DNA from: an uncultured Oscillibacter sp.
GTDB lineage: Bacteria; Bacillota; Clostridia; Oscillospirales; Oscillospiraceae
DNA length: 16,538 bases
NCBI RefSeq assembly: GCF_900544955.1
Contig: NZ_UQXD01000048.1
Coordinates: forward strand, 1-16,538
Direction: 5' to 3'
Shown: one piece after another, positions 13,328 through 16,538 of the stretch
How the letters are laid out: each line of letters opens with the position of its first letter
Position numbering within the stretch: the stretch's first letter is position 1
Notes under the pieces: model-generated
Seen by the model: the letters and a program-made list of their open reading frames with translations, nothing else
What the model was told of the DNA's origin: nothing
The model's database searches: none
Translations under genes and position numbers: made by a program

Positions 13328-14896
13328 ATGGAAACGTATGGTTTGGAATCTCTCGGCATCACTCATGCGGCCGCCGTTTACCGCAACCTGACCCCCGCCC
13401 AGCTGACGGAACACGCCCTGCGCCGGGGAGAGGGCAAGCTCAGCAACACCGGTGCCCTGGTGGTCAAGACCGGGAAGTACACCGGCCGCAGCGCCAACGA
13501 CAAGTTCATCGTCGACACGCCCGCCGTCCACGATGAAATCGCCTGGGGCAAGGTCAACCGCCCCATTGAGAAGGCCAAGTTCGACGCCATCACCGGCAAG
13601 GTGCTGGCCTACCTGCAAAACCGGGAGATCTTCCTCTTCGACGGCTTTGCCGGCGCTGACCCCAAGTACACACAGCGCTTCCGCATCGTCAACGAGCTGG
13701 CCTCCCAGAACCTGTTCATCCACCAGCTGCTGCGCCGTCCCACTCCCCAGCAGCTGGAGAACTTCCAGGCCGACTTCACCATCATCGCCGCCCCCGGCTT
13801 CAAGTGCATCCCGGAGGTGGACGGCACCCGCTCCGAGGCCGCCATCCTGGTGAACTACGAGGAGCGGCTGGTGGTGATCTGCGGCTCCCAGTACGCCGGG
13901 GAGATCAAGAAGTCCGTCTTCTCCGTCATGAACTATGTCCTGCCCAAGCAGGGCGTGTTCCCCATGCACTGCTCCGCCAACATCGGCAAGGACGGGGACT
14001 CCGCCGTGTTCTTTGGCCTGTCCGGCACCGGCAAGACCACCCTCTCCGCCGACCCCAACCGGATGCTCATCGGCGACGACGAGCACGGCTGGGCAGACGA
14101 CTCCGTGTTCAACTTCGAGGGCGGCTGCTATGCCAAGTGCATCAACCTCAGCCCCGAGGGGGAGCCGGAGATCTACAACGCCATCAAATTCGGCGCCCTG
14201 GTGGAAAACGTGGTGATGGACGAGGAGACCCGGGAGTTCGACTTTGACGACGACTCCCTGGCCGTCAACTCCCGGGTGGGCTATCCCGTGGAGTACATCC
14301 CCAACGCGGAGCTCTCCGGCATGAGTCCCAGCGTGCCCAAGACCGTCATCTTCCTCACCGCCGATGCCTACGGCGTGCTGCCCCCCATCTCCAAGCTGGA
14401 CAAGAACCAGGCCATGTACTACTTCGTCTCCGGCTTCACCTCCAAGGTGGCGGGGACGGAGATCGGCATCACGGAGCCCGTCCCCACCTTCTCCACCTGC
14501 TTCGGGGAGCCCTTCCTGCCCCTGGACCCCTCCGTGTACGCCTCCATGCTGGCCGAGAAGGTGGAGAAGTCCGGCGCCAACGTGTACCTGGTGAACACCG
14601 GCTGGAACGGCACCGGCAAGCGGATGAAGCTGAGCTACACCCGGGCCATGGTCACCGCCGCCCTCACTGGTGAGATCGAGAAGAGCGCCTTTGTGACCGA
14701 TTCCACCTTCGGCGTCCAGGTGCCCACCGCCATCGAGGGCGTGCCCTCCGAGCTGCTGATTCCCGAAAACACCTGGGAGGACAAGGCGGCCTACCGGGCC
14801 AGCTGCCGGAAGCTGGCCACCAGCTTCATCGAAAACTTTAAGAAGTACGACCACATGAGCGCCGAGGTGGTGGCCGCCGGTCCCAAGGCGGAGTAA
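13328..14896 (+). CDS. pckA: Phosphoenolpyruvate carboxykinase (ATP)
   Basis: This 522-residue cytosolic enzyme interconverts oxaloacetate + ATP and PEP + CO2 + ADP. In fermentative gut anaerobes it may run in either direction, including CO2 fixation towards succinate or oxaloacetate. Motifs are YTGRSANDKF (51-60, with the substrate-binding Arg R54), the lysine of EIKKSVFSVMNY and H214 (both metal ligands by family), the ATP P-loop GLSGTGKTT (230-238), the metal-binding acidic loop IGDDEHGW (248-255), and NSRVGYP (314-320). Near the C-terminus NTGWNGTGKRMKL matches the adenine-binding region. The length is slightly under E. coli PckA (540) but complete. AGGAGG supports ATG 13328. The gene is monocistronic, with its own promoter and terminator. 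Confidence 0.97.
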   Translation: METYGLESLGITHAAAVYRNLTPAQLTEHALRRGEGKLSNTGALVVKTGKYTGRSANDKFIVDTPAVHDEIAWGKVNRPIEKAKFDAITGKVLAYLQNREIFLFDGFAGADPKYTQRFRIVNELASQNLFIHQLLRRPTPQQLENFQADFTIIAAPGFKCIPEVDGTRSEAAILVNYEERLVVICGSQYAGEIKKSVFSVMNYVLPKQGVFPMHCSANIGKDGDSAVFFGLSGTGKTTLSADPNRMLIGDDEHGWADDSVFNFEGGCYAKCINLSPEGEPEIYNAIKFGALVENVVMDEETREFDFDDDSLAVNSRVGYPVEYIPNAELSGMSPSVPKTVIFLTADAYGVLPPISKLDKNQAMYYFVSGFTSKVAGTEIGITEPVPTFSTCFGEPFLPLDPSVYASMLAEKVEKSGANVYLVNTGWNGTGKRMKLSYTRAMVTAALTGEIEKSAFVTDSTFGVQVPTAIEGVPSELLIPENTWEDKAAYRASCRKLATSFIENFKKYDHMSAEVVAAGPKAE

Positions 14897-14915
14897 CCCC
14901 CTTTCCTGCGCCCCG

Positions 14916-14948
14916 GCCCCCCGGAGATAGCTCCGGGGGGCTTTCTGT
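14916..14948 (+). terminator. Rho-independent terminator of pckA
   Basis: GCCCCCCGGAG (14916-14926) pairs perfectly with CTCCGGGGGGC (14931-14941) over the loop ATAG, followed by TTTCTGTT. Confidence 0.9.
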
Positions 14949-15012
14949 TACCCTTTTGTGATGATTTCGCCCTCTTCCCCATGATACAGTGGCGAAAAAG
15001 GAGGGAGTGCTC

Positions 15013-15498
15013 ATGACAGCTTCCAAAACCGGCCTGTGGCGGGTGCCCGCCGCCATGGCCCTCAGCGGCCTCATCGGCCGAATGGTGGGCTTTCCCCTGG
15101 CGCGGCTGTTTCTGGTGCGGCTGGAGGACGGTTCCTACACCAGCTCCCCGCTGTTCAGCCCCTGCATGAACGGGATCTACGTGGCGCTGTTCCTGGCGGC
15201 GGGCTGGCTCCTCCTGCGGGGCATGGACCGGCGGACCCTCTTCCGCTCCGCCACGCTGATGGTGGCCTACGGCCTGTTGGTGCTGGCGGTGGAGCAGATC
15301 GGCCAGGTCCTGGCGGGGGGCGGCATTCTGCTGCTCACCTATTACCTCTACATCCCCACGGAGGCCGGCTCCGTGGTCACCTCCCTGCTCTTCCGCCTGG
15401 CGCCGGAGACCCTTCCCCACTGGGGCTTCGTGCTGCTGGCAATTCCCTCCTGCTTCCTCCCCTACCTCTATCTGGTGTTTGGCCGGAAGGCCGCATAG
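15013..15498 (+). CDS. Small membrane protein of unknown function, four predicted helices
   Basis: I do not recognise this 161-residue protein. It is strongly hydrophobic, with four likely membrane segments: about 8-32, 49-67, 75-110 (long, possibly two helices broken by a glycine run GGG) and 137-157. Short loops carry a few charged residues, and there is no cleavable signal, catalytic motif or cysteine cluster. The start is ATG 15013 because AAGGAGGG stands seven bases before it, and an in-frame ATG at 14989 lacks such a site. The manganese catalase gene follows after 58 bases with no terminator between, so co-transcription is plausible. Only a weak -10-like sequence is seen upstream (about 14982). 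A transport or sensor role cannot be claimed from the sequence. Confidence 0.8.
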   Translation: MTASKTGLWRVPAAMALSGLIGRMVGFPLARLFLVRLEDGSYTSSPLFSPCMNGIYVALFLAAGWLLLRGMDRRTLFRSATLMVAYGLLVLAVEQIGQVLAGGGILLLTYYLYIPTEAGSVVTSLLFRLAPETLPHWGFVLLAIPSCFLPYLYLVFGRKAA

Positions 15499-15556
15499 AT
15501 TTCCAGAAAACGGGACACGCTACGGACAAATTCAACCGAAGGAGTGTGTTCCCTCT

Positions 15557-16222
15557 ATGTTCAAGCACGAAAAGCAGCTCTTCCACCCCGTGGGCGTGGA
15601 GAAACCCAATCCCCAGTACGCCGCCCTGCTCCAGGAGCAGCTTGGCGGCGCCAACGGCGAGATGAAATCCGCCATGCAGTACCTGTCCCAGAGCTTCCGC
15701 ATTCAGGACGCCCGGATCAAGGACCTGTTTATGGACATCGCCGCCGAGGAGCTGGGCCACATGGAGATGGTGGCCCAGACCATCAACCTCCTCAACGGCC
15801 ATGAGGTGGACGCCGCCGCCGTGAAGGCCGGCGAAATCCAGACCCATGTGCTGCTGGGGCTGAACCCCGGCCTCATCAACGCCTCCGGCTACTCCTGGAC
15901 CGCCGACTACGTGACGGTCACCGGAGACCTGTGCGCCGACCTGCTCAGCAACATCGCCTCCGAGCAGCGGGCCAAGGTGGTGTATGAATACCTCTACCGC
16001 CAGATCGAGGACAAGAAGGTGCGGGAGACCATCGACTTCCTGCTCAACCGGGAGGAGGCCCACAACCAGATGTTCCGGGACGCCTTCAACGAGGTGCAGG
16101 ACTCCGGCTCCAACCGGGATTTCGGCACCACCAAGGCCGCCCGGGCCTATTTCTCCCTGTCCAACCCCGGCCCCAACACCTTCGCCGGAAAGGACGTCCA
16201 GGCCCCCTCTTTCGCCAAGTGA
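15557..16222 (+). CDS. Manganese catalase
   Basis: This 221-residue ferritin-like four-helix protein should disproportionate hydrogen peroxide at a dinuclear manganese site. All five metal ligands of the family are in place: E35 (NGEMKSAMQYL), E65 and H68 (AAEELGHME), E136 (NIASEQRAKVVYEYL) and H169 (REEAHNQMF). The C-terminal tail (about 185-221) is proline- and glycine-rich, as in non-haem catalases where it wraps the neighbouring subunit. The start is ATG 15557 with AAGGAG about 12 bases upstream, a rather long spacing. It is related to the spore-coat protein CotJC, but cotJA/cotJB are not adjacent, so a general oxidative-stress role is more likely. It may be co-transcribed with the membrane protein upstream. 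Confidence 0.94.
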   Translation: MFKHEKQLFHPVGVEKPNPQYAALLQEQLGGANGEMKSAMQYLSQSFRIQDARIKDLFMDIAAEELGHMEMVAQTINLLNGHEVDAAAVKAGEIQTHVLLGLNPGLINASGYSWTADYVTVTGDLCADLLSNIASEQRAKVVYEYLYRQIEDKKVRETIDFLLNREEAHNQMFRDAFNEVQDSGSNRDFGTTKAARAYFSLSNPGPNTFAGKDVQAPSFAK

Positions 16223-16225
16223 TCC

Positions 16226-16252
16226 CTGCCCCGCCTCCGGCGGGGCAGTTTT
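16226..16252 (+). terminator. Rho-independent terminator of the manganese catalase
   Basis: CTGCCCCGCC (16226-16235) pairs with GGCGGGGCAG (16239-16248) over a TCC loop, followed by TTTT. The T-tract overlaps the stop codon of the convergent LysM gene, so the two genes are packed tail to tail. Confidence 0.92.
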
Positions 16253-16538
16253 ATATCCGCAGCACCTGGCCTGGGTAGATGAGGTCCGGGTTCCGGATGC
16301 CGTTGGCCGCCGCCAGGGCGGACACCGTGGTGCCGTACCGCTCCGCGATCCCCCACAGGGTGTCCCCGGGCTGAACGGTGTAGGTTCGCTCCGCCGTCCC
16401 GCCCGGGATGCGCAGCACCTGGCCCGGGTAGATGAGGCTCGGGTTCCGGATGCCGTTGGCCGCCGCCAGGGCGGACACCGTGGTGCCGTACCGCTCCGCG
16501 ATCCCCCACAGGGTGTCCCCGGGCTGAACGGTGTAGGT
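16251..16538 (-). CDS. LysM-repeat protein, 3' part only (5' end outside window)
   Basis: The last 95 codons of a gene running in from the right edge encode two LysM domains that bind peptidoglycan or other N-acetylglucosamine polymers. Each domain reads YTVQPGDTLWGIAERYG...NGIRNP-x-LIYPGQVLRI (about 43 residues). They are joined by a short linker, PGGTAERT. The only protein difference between the aligned repeat cores is Ser versus Asp before LIYPG. The protein ends directly after the second LysM (RI, then TAA at 16251-16253). The N-terminal part, including any enzyme or signal peptide, is outside the window, so the function beyond cell-wall binding is unknown. Internal ATG codons inside a LysM are not plausible starts. 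Confidence 0.92.
   Translation of the reverse strand, partial: TYTVQPGDTLWGIAERYGTTVSALAAANGIRNPSLIYPGQVLRIPGGTAERTYTVQPGDTLWGIAERYGTTVSALAAANGIRNPDLIYPGQVLRI
16258..16538. repeat. Two near-identical 128-bp direct repeats encoding LysM domains
   Basis: Copy A (16258-16385) and copy B (16411-16538) are offset by 153 bases (51 codons) and differ at only three positions, near 16273 and 16287-16288 of copy A. About 97 consecutive bases are identical. Copy B reaches the window edge, so more copies may follow. This is an in-frame tandem repeat within the LysM gene. Confidence 0.93.

Noticed and set aside
13250..14854. 534-codon minus-strand open frame across pckA
   Set aside because: It is a shadow of pckA, whose P-loop and substrate motifs are complete. 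The antisense product has no recognisable domain.
15557..16222. Spore-coat protein CotJC
   Set aside because: The family is related, but cotJA and cotJB are not adjacent and the C-terminal tail is longer than in typical CotJC.

Overview
The window is a stretch of ordinary-looking chromosome from a high-GC, low-oxygen-adapted Firmicute. Strong GC preference at third codon positions, AGGAGG-type ribosome binding sites, sigma-A promoters and the gene set (ATP-dependent PEP carboxykinase, CsoR copper operon, manganese catalase, 3D-domain cell-wall protein, diaminopropionate ammonia-lyase) fit a gut Oscillospiraceae-type bacterium (Flavonifractor/Lawsonibacter/Oscillibacter-like). This placement is inferred from style and content, not from a search. 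I see no rRNA, tRNA, CRISPR array, transposase, phage gene or riboswitch.

Layout. 1-173: non-coding, with a 16-bp perfect hairpin. 174-3390: a small helical-repeat protein (minus strand) diverging from a MoxR-type AAA+ ATPase and a NorD-like VWA protein whose stop and start codons overlap. 3503-4717: a solitary diaminopropionate ammonia-lyase (minus). 4853-7811: a complete copper-resistance operon, copA-csoR-small HMA protein, with two identical 17-bp CsoR-type operators and a strong terminator. 7929-9133: a membrane-anchored G5/3D cell-wall protein with its own promoter and terminator. 9142-11361 (minus): a three-gene sugar-acid-type operon made of a SAF subunit, a UxaA-family catalytic subunit (4-nt overlap) and an RraA-family protein, preceded by a promoter and an 18-bp operator-like palindrome. 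11557-12252 (minus): a YjjG-like HAD phosphatase, divergent from rsmA (12362-13222). 13328-14896: pckA. 15013-16222: an unrecognised small membrane protein followed by a manganese catalase. 16251 to the right edge (minus): the end of a LysM-repeat protein.

How the genes work together. The copper operon is a self-contained circuit: CsoR represses its own operon until Cu(I) binds, CopA exports Cu(I), and the small HMA protein probably carries or buffers it. The MoxR/VWA pair should act as an ATP-driven remodelling machine on an unknown client. The SAF/UxaA/RraA operon suggests dehydration (or another lyase step) of a hydroxy acid followed by aldol or decarboxylase chemistry, with an unknown substrate. 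pckA, rsmA and the manganese catalase are housekeeping or stress genes.

Nothing here is clearly a new kind of system. The items most worth a second look are the MoxR/VWA pair with its divergent helical-repeat neighbour, the split UxaA/RraA operon with its palindromic operator, the second CxxC motif in the small HMA protein, the palindromic -35 hexamer apparently shared by the HAD and rsmA promoters, and the almost identical LysM repeats at the right edge.
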